A stretch of 23,027 bases of DNA from a virus. Under the pieces are notes generated by a model that worked only from the letters and a program-made list of their open reading frames with translations, was not told the DNA's origin and did not search any database. The stretch spans positions 1 through 23,027 of IMG/VR virus record IMGVR_UViG_3300033144_003040. One strand, given 5' to 3'. Made by a program: the position numbers and the translations under genes. Shown here in pieces: positions 1 to 7,181 of the stretch (within the stretch, counting starts at the first letter, position 1; the number at the start of each line of letters is the position of its first letter).

Positions 1-225
1 TTTTAGTAGGCCCTTAGTGTATTTTAGAGGGAAGTGTTCGATGATATCACTTGCTAGTAGGTACTCAAACGTTTCGTCTTTGAAAGGTAGTTTACCTACA
101 TGAGCTCCTACATCTACACGATCCAATCCCAGGCGTTTATCTAAATTGATACATCGATGCCCGTCTTCTTTAGGATATACATCATAAGTTCTGTCTCCAG
201 AGCCTATATTAAGAGCTAAGCTCAT
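1..225 (-). CDS. SAM-dependent methyltransferase, N-terminal part (runs off window)
   Basis: Only the first 75 codons are inside the window; the gene continues past base 1. The start ATG (225-223) overlaps the TGA of the glycosyltransferase upstream in an ATGA, and a GGAG lies about 11 nt before it. The visible sequence has a class I methyltransferase layout: a glycine-rich SAM loop (LNIGSGD, residues 6-12), an acidic residue at the end of the next strand (INLDKR) and the typical 'LPFKDETFEYLLASDIIEHF' stretch of the Methyltransf_11 type. The fold call is well supported. The substrate is unknown; coupling to two glycosyltransferases suggests it acts in the same modification pathway, for example on a sugar, base or protein. 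Confidence 0.8.
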   Translation of the reverse strand, partial: MSLALNIGSGDRTYDVYPKEDGHRCINLDKRLGLDRVDVGAHVGKLPFKDETFEYLLASDIIEHFPLKYTKGLLK

Positions 226-1340
226 ATCTTTTTAATCTCCTCAATTAAACGTTTTCCTATTACTTCCCAAGAAAAGTGCTCGGCTATGTAATCTTTAAGA
301 AGTCCACCACGTTCCTTTGATTCATCTTGGTTTTCATAAACACGACGCATAAGTGATGCTCCATGGGCTACATCTGGCTCTGCCCAAAGCTGATCTCCCC
401 GGTACCATGGGCTCCAGGGCATACCAAAAACCGGAGTAAGGGATCTATCAATCCTATAACTGATGTTATCTTTGGCATACTCCTTGGCGCCGCCATAGTT
501 GGTAACTATGATGGGATTTCCACATGCGCCGGCGGCGAAAGGACTAAGACCGAAGCCCTCACCACGATTAAATGTTACAAAACAATCGCCGCGGGCATGT
601 AAGCCAAGTATCTCATCTTCAGAAAGAATGTTTGGGATTAGGTATATGGGTGGGTAGTAATCCATGGGTGTGACTTTCTTTAATCGTTTAATAGTATTCC
701 TTATAGCTTCTTTTTCACCGTCGGAATAGTCGCCTCTGTAGGCCTTAAGGACTAAAGCTACGTTATCATCCTCATTAAATTCGTACCAATATGCCTTTAT
801 TAGGGCCAATGGATGCTTACGTTCAGTCCATTGAAAGATATCATAGAACACATAAGCCTTGTCGTCTATTCCAGCTATAGGATAGGGTTTAATTCCCTTA
901 AAGGACGCCATATTAATTCCGTGAGGTACTACGCCGATAGGAATAGTTACTCCAGAGGTCTGAAAAACCTCTTTGTTCCAGTGGCAACCAACTAAAACCT
1001 TCTGTACGTTGTCATTTATGTAACCAGGCCAATCTGGGTGAAGTTTGCTTGTCTCCCAGATGGTATAGCCAACTGAAGTTTTACCTAGTTCCTTATATTT
1101 AGACCAAAATTCAGGTGTTGTGTGGATAATGACAAGATTATAATCAATATCCCTGTTAACCAACCCCTCTAGTATTTTTCCCTCGGTGCCAAGATCAGGC
1201 TTAAGTTTTTCAAACGATATTGGGCTAATGGTGAGGGGAATTCCTTGCTCGTGGAGAGCAAGGATGTTTCCCCTTGAAGCCTTTGCATAGCCTGAATTAT
1301 CGAAGCATGGAGAGACGTATTTTATACCTTTTATTTCCAT
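222..1340 (-). CDS. GT-B glycosyltransferase (GT4-like), 372 aa
   Basis: Transfers a sugar from an activated donor to an unknown acceptor, presumably in the cytoplasm since no membrane segment or signal peptide is visible. Signs of the GT4/GT-B fold are an N-terminal NSGYAKASRGN loop, VPHGIN (about residues 138-143), FQWTERKHP (about 169-177, donor-phosphate-binding region) and a C-terminal GEGFGLSPFAAGACGNP motif (about 261-276). In the usual E-x7-E motif the first Glu is present but the second is Ala. An in-frame ATG lies 21 nt further upstream (1361), but AGAGGTGG sits 5 nt before the ATG at 1340, so I use 1340. The gene lies 33 nt after another glycosyltransferase and overlaps the methyltransferase start by 4 nt. 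Family is secure; substrate is not. Confidence 0.88.
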   Translation of the reverse strand: MEIKGIKYVSPCFDNSGYAKASRGNILALHEQGIPLTISPISFEKLKPDLGTEGKILEGLVNRDIDYNLVIIHTTPEFWSKYKELGKTSVGYTIWETSKLHPDWPGYINDNVQKVLVGCHWNKEVFQTSGVTIPIGVVPHGINMASFKGIKPYPIAGIDDKAYVFYDIFQWTERKHPLALIKAYWYEFNEDDNVALVLKAYRGDYSDGEKEAIRNTIKRLKKVTPMDYYPPIYLIPNILSEDEILGLHARGDCFVTFNRGEGFGLSPFAAGACGNPIIVTNYGGAKEYAKDNISYRIDRSLTPVFGMPWSPWYRGDQLWAEPDVAHGASLMRRVYENQDESKERGGLLKDYIAEHFSWEVIGKRLIEEIKKI

Positions 1341-1373
1341 AATTCCACCTCTATCTAACACATAGTCAGTTAA

Positions 1374-2705
1374 TTAAAACTGCTCCGTTTCGATCTCAGA
1401 AACAACGTCTATTTCTTCTGTCTCACCTGTCTCGTCGTCCAGATATTCTTCGTACATTTTATCAAAAATCTTAATCCAACGATCTACGATAGGACCACTG
1501 GCGCCCCAAGACAACTCAGTAGTAACCCATTCATAAGCCGCCTCTGCTTTCTCCATAGCAGCGTCATAATCGTTATAAATAGCTAGCATCTGTCTTACCA
1601 TGTCGTCTACGTCCACTAGAGGCCTTAAAACCTCATTATCGTGAGGTAGAACAGTAAACAGACTTGGGTTAGTGCCACTATCAACAAGATATCCTCTATC
1701 TTCAGAGATGGCTTCTGTCAGAGCTGTGTTCCTAGGCATAATAATAGGTGTCTTAGTGGCCATTGCTTCTGACCATGACAACCCCCAGCCCTCACCAAGA
1801 GTGGTGCTCACTACAGCATCAACACAGTTGTACAACATGTTGACAACAGTGCGTGGGTAGCCTTGATTTGGACCAAAATTCTGCGGAAAAATGACATCTT
1901 CTGCCATACTTAGACCGTAGGCCTTGAGAACTTCAGGTAGGTCCCAACCTTGATCCTTCTGAGCCATATGTAGGTACAACAGGGACTCAGGAACTTCCTT
2001 TCGGAACTCTGAAAACGCCTGAATTGTACGTGGAATGTCTTTTCTCTGCTGATTTCTGTTCAAATTCATAAAGATGAACTTGTCGGCATGCTTGCCAAAA
2101 TAACGTTTTCTAAACTCTTCAACCTGTTCCTTATGTAGTGGTGAATAGTCCACAGTGTTAACCCCATGAGGGATAACATCCAGTTCTGGACACTCAGAAT
2201 ACGCTGCCATAGAAGCATCTCTACCAAATTCAGAGTAAGCTACTGGGTAGTCCACTGCACTGATGTTTTTAATCCACTGCTCCTTAGGTACACCATCAAT
2301 AGGAAAGTAACAAATTGATTTGAATTTACTGCCTTGGGTCCTCAGATGAGGAATAAGCTCCGGTAAGAAGTCCATAATGAAGGTGTCCTGTAGGAAAAAC
2401 AGGATGTCATACTCCATTTGTGGAATCATACCACAGATCTTTTTGCGGCCATAGGGGTCCTTCTGTGCATTAGTACCAGTAGGCCAGATTCTGTAGGGAA
2501 AAGTGTGGGGATCGCCCCAATAGTTGATTCCCAGTACATCAACCTGGTATCTACCAGTTGCCTGGAGTCCCTCAAAAATGTTTCGGCTGACTGTACCAAA
2601 ACCAGTCGCACAGGTGGGGCTATCACAGTACGCCAACACCTTAATCTTAGGTAAATCTACGTTCCAAGATTTCTTAGGGGTCTTTTTCTTGCTTCTTTTA
2701 GCCAT
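1374..2705 (-). CDS. GT-B glycosyltransferase (GT4-like), 443 aa
   Basis: A second retaining-type glycosyltransferase. Visible elements are a basic N-terminus (residues 1-12), the TGFGTVSRNI loop near residues 34-43, VIPHGVN (177-183), NRNQQRKD (216-223), a donor-site GEGWGLSWSEA (304-314) with an intact E-x7-E motif, and an acidic tail (about 415-443) rich in D and E. The ATG directly abuts the TAA of the Fe-S nuclease gene, with AAAGGAG inside that gene as ribosome site. It resembles the following glycosyltransferase only in the family motifs, so the two may add different sugars in sequence. Acceptor unknown: candidates are modified DNA bases, virion proteins or host surface glycans. Confidence 0.88.
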   Translation of the reverse strand: MAKRSKKKTPKKSWNVDLPKIKVLAYCDSPTCATGFGTVSRNIFEGLQATGRYQVDVLGINYWGDPHTFPYRIWPTGTNAQKDPYGRKKICGMIPQMEYDILFFLQDTFIMDFLPELIPHLRTQGSKFKSICYFPIDGVPKEQWIKNISAVDYPVAYSEFGRDASMAAYSECPELDVIPHGVNTVDYSPLHKEQVEEFRKRYFGKHADKFIFMNLNRNQQRKDIPRTIQAFSEFRKEVPESLLYLHMAQKDQGWDLPEVLKAYGLSMAEDVIFPQNFGPNQGYPRTVVNMLYNCVDAVVSTTLGEGWGLSWSEAMATKTPIIMPRNTALTEAISEDRGYLVDSGTNPSLFTVLPHDNEVLRPLVDVDDMVRQMLAIYNDYDAAMEKAEAAYEWVTTELSWGASGPIVDRWIKIFDKMYEEYLDDETGETEEIDVVSEIETEQF

Positions 2706-3872
2706 TTACTTAGTCTCCTTTACCTTTCTTGTCTTTTTAGTCGCCAAAAATGGCGTTGTGAAATTAACTTTGGCCGCGTTAAAGATCAGCTCTCTGTGGG
2801 CTGGGTTCTCATCAGCGTACTCATCTACTGCTCTCTTGTTTATGTTAACCATTTTAACCAGTCGTTCAAACGGTACTATCTTTGACACTATATCAAGGTC
2901 ATATGTGGTCCTTGAGTTCTGTCTAATGTAAACTTCTTTGTCGCCCCATGTGGGGTTGGTTTCTTCGCGCTTGATCTTCTCCATAAGTATCATGGAGAGC
3001 TCTCTATCACGCTCCTCAAGTATCTTTTTTATGCTTTTTACGTCCTGCCACTCCTGTACAAGCTCCTCCTCTGGTAATTTGACTGCGGATTGGAACTTAT
3101 AGTCAGACTTCTTACATGCCTTCTCATAGGTGGTGCAGTACTCTTTGTAGTCGCACCACGGACAGAAGATATTAAGTAGTGGTTTGGCCTCTCTCTTGGT
3201 AAAAGACACCATTTGGTCGTATAATTCCTTTACATAGTGCTCAAACTCTTCCCTCTCCTCTGGGGTCCTGTAGGTGTATAGCATCTCTGATTTAAGTAGG
3301 TCTAAACTCAGGATTATCCTCTTGTATTGAGGCCATTTGTAGCTCGCTACAAGGTCATAAATTGATAATTGGTTGTCTACCTTCATCTGATCTGCTGTAG
3401 GTGCTGTTCTTGATGTTTTGTAGTCCACAATGAGGATGGTTTCGGCGTCTATCTCTACCACCTTATCAATTGCGCCAACTAGTGGTACACCGTCTCCGGT
3501 TGTTACATCAGCTGCGCCCTTAAAACCAAACTCTATTTCCAAACCCAAAATCTTACCTAAATCAAAGGCATCTAGTCTCTTTTTCACGAGTCTCTTGCCT
3601 TCTGCATGGATAAGTTTGTCCACAATACCTTCTGTAATTGCGACAGCTTCATACTTGTCCACCACCTTTTTCTTGTCCGCTGCGGTGAATTTTTCTTTCT
3701 TCATCCAGATCTGGCCGGCCAGTTCCAACGACTCATGGACTGCTGTACCAAGTCTAAACGCAGGACTGGGTACCTTCGGCAGGTGTTCAATATAATTACA
3801 CCAATACTTGTATTTGCACTCTAGGAATGAACTAATCCTCGTCGCGCTTAGTTTTATCTCTTTCTTTGCCAT
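2706..3872 (-). CDS. PD-(D/E)XK nuclease with Fe-S cluster (Cas4/AddB/RecB-like)
   Basis: Predicted DNA exonuclease of the PDDEXK_1 group. Nuclease motifs in order: GTAVHE (His46), GAIDKV (Asp136), IVDYKTS (Asp150, Lys152) and NQLSIYDL (Gln168, Tyr172). The cysteines fit the 4Fe-4S cluster of Cas4 and AddB: Cys19 or Cys25 near the N-terminus, then Cys237-x2-Cys240-x5-Cys246. About 130 residues follow the cluster, a partly charged helical region absent from the shortest Cas4 proteins. AAGGAG lies 8 nt before the ATG; the gene overlaps the 70-residue gene by 41 nt. No cas1, cas2 or array is near, so a role in phage DNA end processing or recombination beside recA is more likely than CRISPR adaptation. 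Confidence 0.87.
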   Translation of the reverse strand: MAKKEIKLSATRISSFLECKYKYWCNYIEHLPKVPSPAFRLGTAVHESLELAGQIWMKKEKFTAADKKKVVDKYEAVAITEGIVDKLIHAEGKRLVKKRLDAFDLGKILGLEIEFGFKGAADVTTGDGVPLVGAIDKVVEIDAETILIVDYKTSRTAPTADQMKVDNQLSIYDLVASYKWPQYKRIILSLDLLKSEMLYTYRTPEEREEFEHYVKELYDQMVSFTKREAKPLLNIFCPWCDYKEYCTTYEKACKKSDYKFQSAVKLPEEELVQEWQDVKSIKKILEERDRELSMILMEKIKREETNPTWGDKEVYIRQNSRTTYDLDIVSKIVPFERLVKMVNINKRAVDEYADENPAHRELIFNAAKVNFTTPFLATKKTRKVKETK

Positions 3873-4044
3873 TTGTTATCTCCTTAATATTCATAAGATC
3901 ATCTCTTAGGAAATTATAACCATCCTCGCCATGTTCGTCCAAGAAAACTACTAAAGGACCATCAACTATGACACGAGAAGCCTTTATATTTATAGTAATT
4001 ATCTCCCCATCCCTATCCATATAATCAACTCTATATCTTTTCAT
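3832..4044 (-). CDS. small hypothetical protein, 70 aa
   Basis: I do not recognise this protein. It is short and probably beta-rich in its first two thirds (strand-like stretches around residues 3-8, 15-20 and 30-34), followed by a strongly charged, Lys/Asp/Glu-rich tail. The ATG overlaps the 3' end of the upstream nuclease gene by 14 nt and GAGG precedes it, and its own 3' end overlaps the Fe-S nuclease gene by 41 nt. The tight fit between two nuclease genes supports it being real and translated with them. No function can be assigned. Confidence 0.65.
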   Translation of the reverse strand: MKRYRVDYMDRDGEIITINIKASRVIVDGPLVVFLDEHGEDGYNFLRDDLMNIKEITNGKERDKTKRDED

Positions 4045-4417
4045 TCTTAATTTCCTCTAATGCTAGTTTATAAAGGTCAAAAAAATCATCTGCTTTCAAC
4101 GCTACATATGTTTCAGACCTATTACGTTTGAAGAACACTATGGGCTTACCACCATGCTCTTCAGCCTGTGCTAAAGCCTTCCAAATATTCAGGGCCTCGA
4201 CATTTTTACACTCAATACCGTGAAAAATGAACAAATCTTTGGCTTCACCACGCAGAATGACATCCCTGCCAGACTGGCCCATAGGTCTGGACTCAATGGC
4301 GCCGTCTTTCTCTGCCGGGACATTTGTGATTTTGGATATACACTCTGCAATTTGCTTTTGTAGCCGTCTTCCCTTAGCTTTACGAGCAGCTACACTTATC
4401 GGTTTCTTTTTAGCCAT
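4031..4417 (-). CDS. PD-(D/E)XK nuclease, Holliday-junction-resolvase-like, 128 aa
   Basis: A compact single-domain protein with the arrangement of small archaeal/phage resolvase-like nucleases: a basic N-terminus (KGRRLQKQIAE, with Glu25), GQSGRDVIL (Asp52), IECKN (Glu69-x-Lys71), then a helix with NIWKALAQAE and a final strand GGKPIVFFKR. Glu25, Asp52, Glu69 and Lys71 fit the catalytic set. It could cleave branched DNA produced by RecA-driven recombination or replication. Its ATG overlaps the dnaJ stop as TAATG, with TTGGAGG as ribosome site. Fold is fairly sure; the junction-cleaving role is inferred from size, motifs and context. Confidence 0.72.
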   Translation of the reverse strand: MAKKKPISVAARKAKGRRLQKQIAECISKITNVPAEKDGAIESRPMGQSGRDVILRGEAKDLFIFHGIECKNVEALNIWKALAQAEEHGGKPIVFFKRNRSETYVALKADDFFDLYKLALEEIKNEKI

Positions 4418-5172
4418 TATAATTCCTCCAATGCTTTTCTCTGCTCTTCTGTTAAATCTTCGGCCTTGGGTAGCTGCATGTATAGTTTGATTACCAAGTC
4501 TCCATTGGGGCCACCGTTCAAACCAATGTGTCCTTCCCCTGTGGCGCCTACAACCTGCCCCTCGCGGACGTTTTTTGGTACCTCGAGGGTGACATCCTTG
4601 ACAACTTCCATAGAACTTGCTCCCTTACAGGATTCACACTTCTTCTTGGCTGTGAAACCTCTGCCCATACAAGCAGGACAGGCCCTTGATGACCTCATAG
4701 TCATCCCTTGCTGGCGGCGTATCTCCATTATCTGGCCGACTCCCTTACAATTAGTGCAGGTTTCCTTCTCTTCTGCACCAGTGCCGCTGCAGTCTGGGCA
4801 AGCGTCCCTGAAGGAGAAATTAACCTTAAATTTGCCCCCAAAAATGAAGTAATGTATTGGTAATAGGTGCTCCATCACTATATTCTGCCCGCGGCGAGGA
4901 GCGTTGAGGTCTGGTGGGCCAGGTTGACGTCCACCGAAACCAAACATATCACCGAAGGGGAAACCGCCCATCTGTCTCATAGGATTGTCATAATCCGCAC
5001 GTTTTTTGGGGTCAGATAGGGTAGAATAAGCCTCATTTATCTCCTTGAACTTCTCCTCATCACCACCGTGGTCTGGGTGATACTCCTTGGATAACTCACG
5101 ATAGGCCTTCTTCAGCGTGTCCTGGTCGACCATCTTGTCGACACCTAGTATTTTGTAGTAGTCTTTACTCAA
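4417..5172 (-). CDS. dnaJ: DnaJ-like co-chaperone, shortened (J + G/F + Zn + CTD-I)
   Basis: A phage DnaJ/Hsp40 homologue expected to stimulate host DnaK. The J domain occupies residues 4-62 with HPD at 32-34, followed by a Gly/Phe-rich linker (about 68-85) and a zinc domain with four Cys pairs (C125/C128, C139/C142, C165/C168, C179/C182). The last has lost the usual final glycine (CESCKGAS). The CTD-I strands after the zinc domain are present (VKDVTLEVPKNVREGQ, GPNGDLVIKL), but the protein stops at residue 251, whereas cellular DnaJ is about 375 residues; CTD-II and the dimerisation region are missing. The start is TTG: no ATG precedes the J domain, and TTG gives the canonical MSKDYYKILGV. 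It overlaps the upstream gene by 8 nt; GGGAG lies about 11 nt upstream. Confidence 0.92.
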   Translation of the reverse strand: MSKDYYKILGVDKMVDQDTLKKAYRELSKEYHPDHGGDEEKFKEINEAYSTLSDPKKRADYDNPMRQMGGFPFGDMFGFGGRQPGPPDLNAPRRGQNIVMEHLLPIHYFIFGGKFKVNFSFRDACPDCSGTGAEEKETCTNCKGVGQIMEIRRQQGMTMRSSRACPACMGRGFTAKKKCESCKGASSMEVVKDVTLEVPKNVREGQVVGATGEGHIGLNGGPNGDLVIKLYMQLPKAEDLTEEQRKALEEL

Positions 5173-5584
5173 ATCTCACTATCTCCCATTCAAAATCACA
5201 ATCTATGCATGTATATTTACCATCATTAACATCCACTGCTGTAGAATTACATTGCAAGCATTTATGCACAAAATCAGACATCGAAGCCTCTCCGGTGGCC
5301 ATTTTGTCTACTTTAAGTAGCTGTTCGTTGATGTTGTCCATTATAGCGTGATCTTCTTCGGTCATATCAGGGTGGGTTCCCATCATAAGCCCAGCGAAAT
5401 CACCTAAATCCATTACACTCATCTGCGAATCATCAAACACTCCGCCATTAACTGAGCGCCACATCCACCCACAATCTGGACAGATATTATACTCAACCAA
5501 ATTTGTTTCATCGCAATGGCCACATGGAAATTCTTCCTGAAAAAACGACGCTTCCTTCCCACTATCACATTTAAAGCAAATCAT
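5165..5584 (-). CDS. zinc-ribbon protein with five CxxC pairs, 139 aa
   Basis: Unrecognised protein with Cys pairs at 3/6, 21/24, 35/38, 109/112 and 126/129. This suggests a zinc module at the N-terminus and a zinc ribbon at the C-terminus (HKCLQC ... YTCIDC), joined by an acidic, Met-rich middle (about 45-105). An upstream in-frame ATG at 5638 exists, but AAGGAGAGG ends 3 nt before the ATG at 5584, and this site overlaps the stop of the previous gene, so 5584 is used. Zinc ribbons of this kind often bind nucleic acid or polymerase subunits, but nothing here proves it. It overlaps dnaJ by 8 nt, and both are zinc proteins. Confidence 0.72.
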   Translation of the reverse strand: MICFKCDSGKEASFFQEEFPCGHCDETNLVEYNICPDCGWMWRSVNGGVFDDSQMSVMDLGDFAGLMMGTHPDMTEEDHAIMDNINEQLLKVDKMATGEASMSDFVHKCLQCNSTAVDVNDGKYTCIDCDFEWEIVRFE

Positions 5585-5594
5585 GTCCCTCTCC

Positions 5595-5993
5595 TTACTT
5601 AACTGTAGATTTAACTGCCTCGGGAGGCAGAATTTCAATAATTTGTCCTATAATCCGCGCCTCATCATCATCTAAAAGCAGTGCAATAGGAGCAAATAAC
5701 TGGTTATTTGCCAGTGCTGGGTACTTATCAACAGCAAATAAAATTTTAGTCAATGACGGTAGATATATGACAGCATTGTCTTCATCATAGACCATAAAAT
5801 CACCGTCTTCGGCGTCGAAAACTTCAGGCGCTATCTCAGCGTAGTTGCCTTTACGTGGTATAACTATTGTATATTCAGTTTTAGACACTCTAAATTGAAA
5901 ATTACGAGCCGGAAACATAACCATAGTCGGTGTTCCTGTCTGGGGCTCGCTCCACTCACCTACTTCAATCGGTTTTCTTTCTTTCTTTTTCAT
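5595..5993 (-). CDS. hypothetical protein, 132 aa
   Basis: Not recognised. It starts with a basic run (MKKKERK), has beta-strand-like segments in the middle (FQFRVSKTEYTIVIP, residues about 32-46) and a leucine/isoleucine-rich helical C-terminal third with an acidic loop (LLLDDDEARIIGQIIEILP). The ATG is preceded by GTGGAGGAATAAG, a strong ribosome site that overlaps the end of the SSB-like gene, and the stop codon lies inside the ribosome site of the next gene. It therefore sits in one translational series with the SSB and zinc-ribbon genes; a replication-linked role is only suggested by position. Confidence 0.65.
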   Translation of the reverse strand: MKKKERKPIEVGEWSEPQTGTPTMVMFPARNFQFRVSKTEYTIVIPRKGNYAEIAPEVFDAEDGDFMVYDEDNAVIYLPSLTKILFAVDKYPALANNQLFAPIALLLDDDEARIIGQIIEILPPEAVKSTVK

Positions 5994-5997
5994 AATC

Positions 5998-6315
5998 TTA
6001 TTCCTCCACTACCATAAAGTTGTCAATAACTACATTAGTCCAATAAACCTTAGAATAACCACTACAATGACGACATTTACCATCATACGAGCGCTCTTCT
6101 ATGTGTCCGTGTACTTTAATAAAAGTATCTTTAGGTAGCTCTGCTATAGCCTCAGCTGTGGCTCCCCAGGCAGCTACCTTGACGTACTGATGCTTGCCAT
6201 TTCCTGTAGGAATAGCCAATTTAGCGTTAAGTAGGCTGTTATTGTTCATACCTACCGTTTTTAGGTTAGGATACTGTATTTTCCCTGTTAAACTTACAAA
6301 GTTTTCGCCGATCAT
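5998..6315 (-). CDS. ssb: single-stranded DNA-binding protein (OB-fold), short
   Basis: Looks like a minimal SSB: NFVSLTGKI (strand 1), SLLNAKLAIP (28-36), HQYVKVAAWGATAEAIAEL (42-60) and DTFIKVHGHIEERSY (63-77) follow the order of the bacterial SSB OB-fold. It would coat ssDNA made by the helicase and RecA reactions. At 105 residues it has only the OB domain; the usual linker and acidic, Phe-terminated C-terminal tip that recruits partners is absent (it ends VVEE). A CRHC pair (81-84) is inserted in the loop before the last strands, possibly a metal site. The ATG overlaps the HNH gene stop as ATGA, with AGGAG upstream. Confidence 0.72.
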   Translation of the reverse strand: MIGENFVSLTGKIQYPNLKTVGMNNNSLLNAKLAIPTGNGKHQYVKVAAWGATAEAIAELPKDTFIKVHGHIEERSYDGKCRHCSGYSKVYWTNVVIDNFMVVEE

Positions 6316-7181
6316 TTGCTATATCTCCTATACATTACCGCTTGATACCACGCTTCGTGCCATTCTCTATGTACATTAGCCCTAGCGTTACAAGAACCAC
6401 ATACGGTAATTAAATTATCCGGCCTACAATTTTTCTTATTATAATCTATATGATGAATGGTTAATCTATTTGTTGTTTTCCAACAATCTGGATTTATACA
6501 CACATAACCATCACGCTCTTTTATTGATTCCTTATATTCCTTATCCGCCCAGGCATCGCAGTAAGGAGCACACGAAATGCCGCCCTTCCAACTAGAATTT
6601 CCAGGGCCAGTATTATTTATTACCCAACATACACCACACCGAGCATGTCTATGATACCAACTATTCCATGTAACACTACTTATGTGGTTCTCAGGGCATC
6701 TATATTTTAATTTTATATTATCACGTATGTAATTATCAGTCAGAAGTGTGTAATTTTCAGCTTCAAATGAGGCTCTAATATCATCTATATTTAACCTTCT
6801 ATTGTTAGCTATTCTCACCCGGGCACAATATAAACATCTACATCCCGCTTTCCAATCATCCCAGGTAATAGTGTGCTCGTGCCCAACTGGACATATATAT
6901 TTTAATCTTTGGCGGCTATTTTTATAAACTTCAGTAATCAATTTATAGCCTTCTTTTATAAACTCAGATCTCACAAACTCTACAGTCAATTTAGCTATAT
7001 GGGAACAATGGGGACATCTACATCCCTGTGACCAATTACCCCACGATACAGCATGCTCATGTTCATTAGGACAAGCATATTTTATTTTTGTATCGGCATT
7101 TACATAATTTTCAGACAGCACTTTAAACCCCTCCTCTCCAAACTGCTGCTTAATGAAATCCATTGTATGTCGCTTGGTCAT
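6312..7181 (-). CDS. HNH endonuclease with three tandem zinc modules (probable homing endonuclease)
   Basis: Residues 7-62, 66-122 and 131-187 are three copies of one ~60-residue module: a helix (FI..F..EGYK), a strand ending in KY.CP..HEH, a [ST]W..W segment and a closing C.C..C pair, so each looks like a zinc-binding DNA-recognition unit. The C-terminus (about 228-275) is an HNH nuclease: C228/C233, IHHIDYNKKN with the catalytic His pair, DNLITVC and a second pair C261/C264. This build of repeated DNA-binding modules plus HNH is typical of free-standing phage homing endonucleases. It sits between primase and ssb, overlapping them by 1 nt (TAATG) and 4 nt (ATGA). The ribosome site is weak (AGGCGGG at a long distance). 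A restriction-type or packaging role is less likely. Confidence 0.85.
   Translation of the reverse strand: MTKRHTMDFIKQQFGEEGFKVLSENYVNADTKIKYACPNEHEHAVSWGNWSQGCRCPHCSHIAKLTVEFVRSEFIKEGYKLITEVYKNSRQRLKYICPVGHEHTITWDDWKAGCRCLYCARVRIANNRRLNIDDIRASFEAENYTLLTDNYIRDNIKLKYRCPENHISSVTWNSWYHRHARCGVCWVINNTGPGNSSWKGGISCAPYCDAWADKEYKESIKERDGYVCINPDCWKTTNRLTIHHIDYNKKNCRPDNLITVCGSCNARANVHREWHEAWYQAVMYRRYSK

Noticed and set aside
1340-1361. Upstream ATG start for the first glycosyltransferase
   Set aside because: The seven extra codons contain the strong AGAGGTGG ribosome site of the ATG at 1340, so the longer form is unlikely.
2426-2626. Minus-strand 66-codon frame
   Set aside because: Contained in the second glycosyltransferase gene, whose frame has clear family motifs.
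2524-2931. Plus-strand open frame of 135 codons
   Set aside because: It runs antisense across the junction of the Fe-S nuclease and glycosyltransferase genes, has no good ribosome site and no recognisable domain. Other plus-strand frames here are likewise shadows of minus-strand genes.
2706-3872. Cas4-like gene as sign of a CRISPR-Cas system
   Set aside because: No cas1, cas2, effector gene or repeat array is present; the neighbours are phage replication and glycosyltransferase genes.
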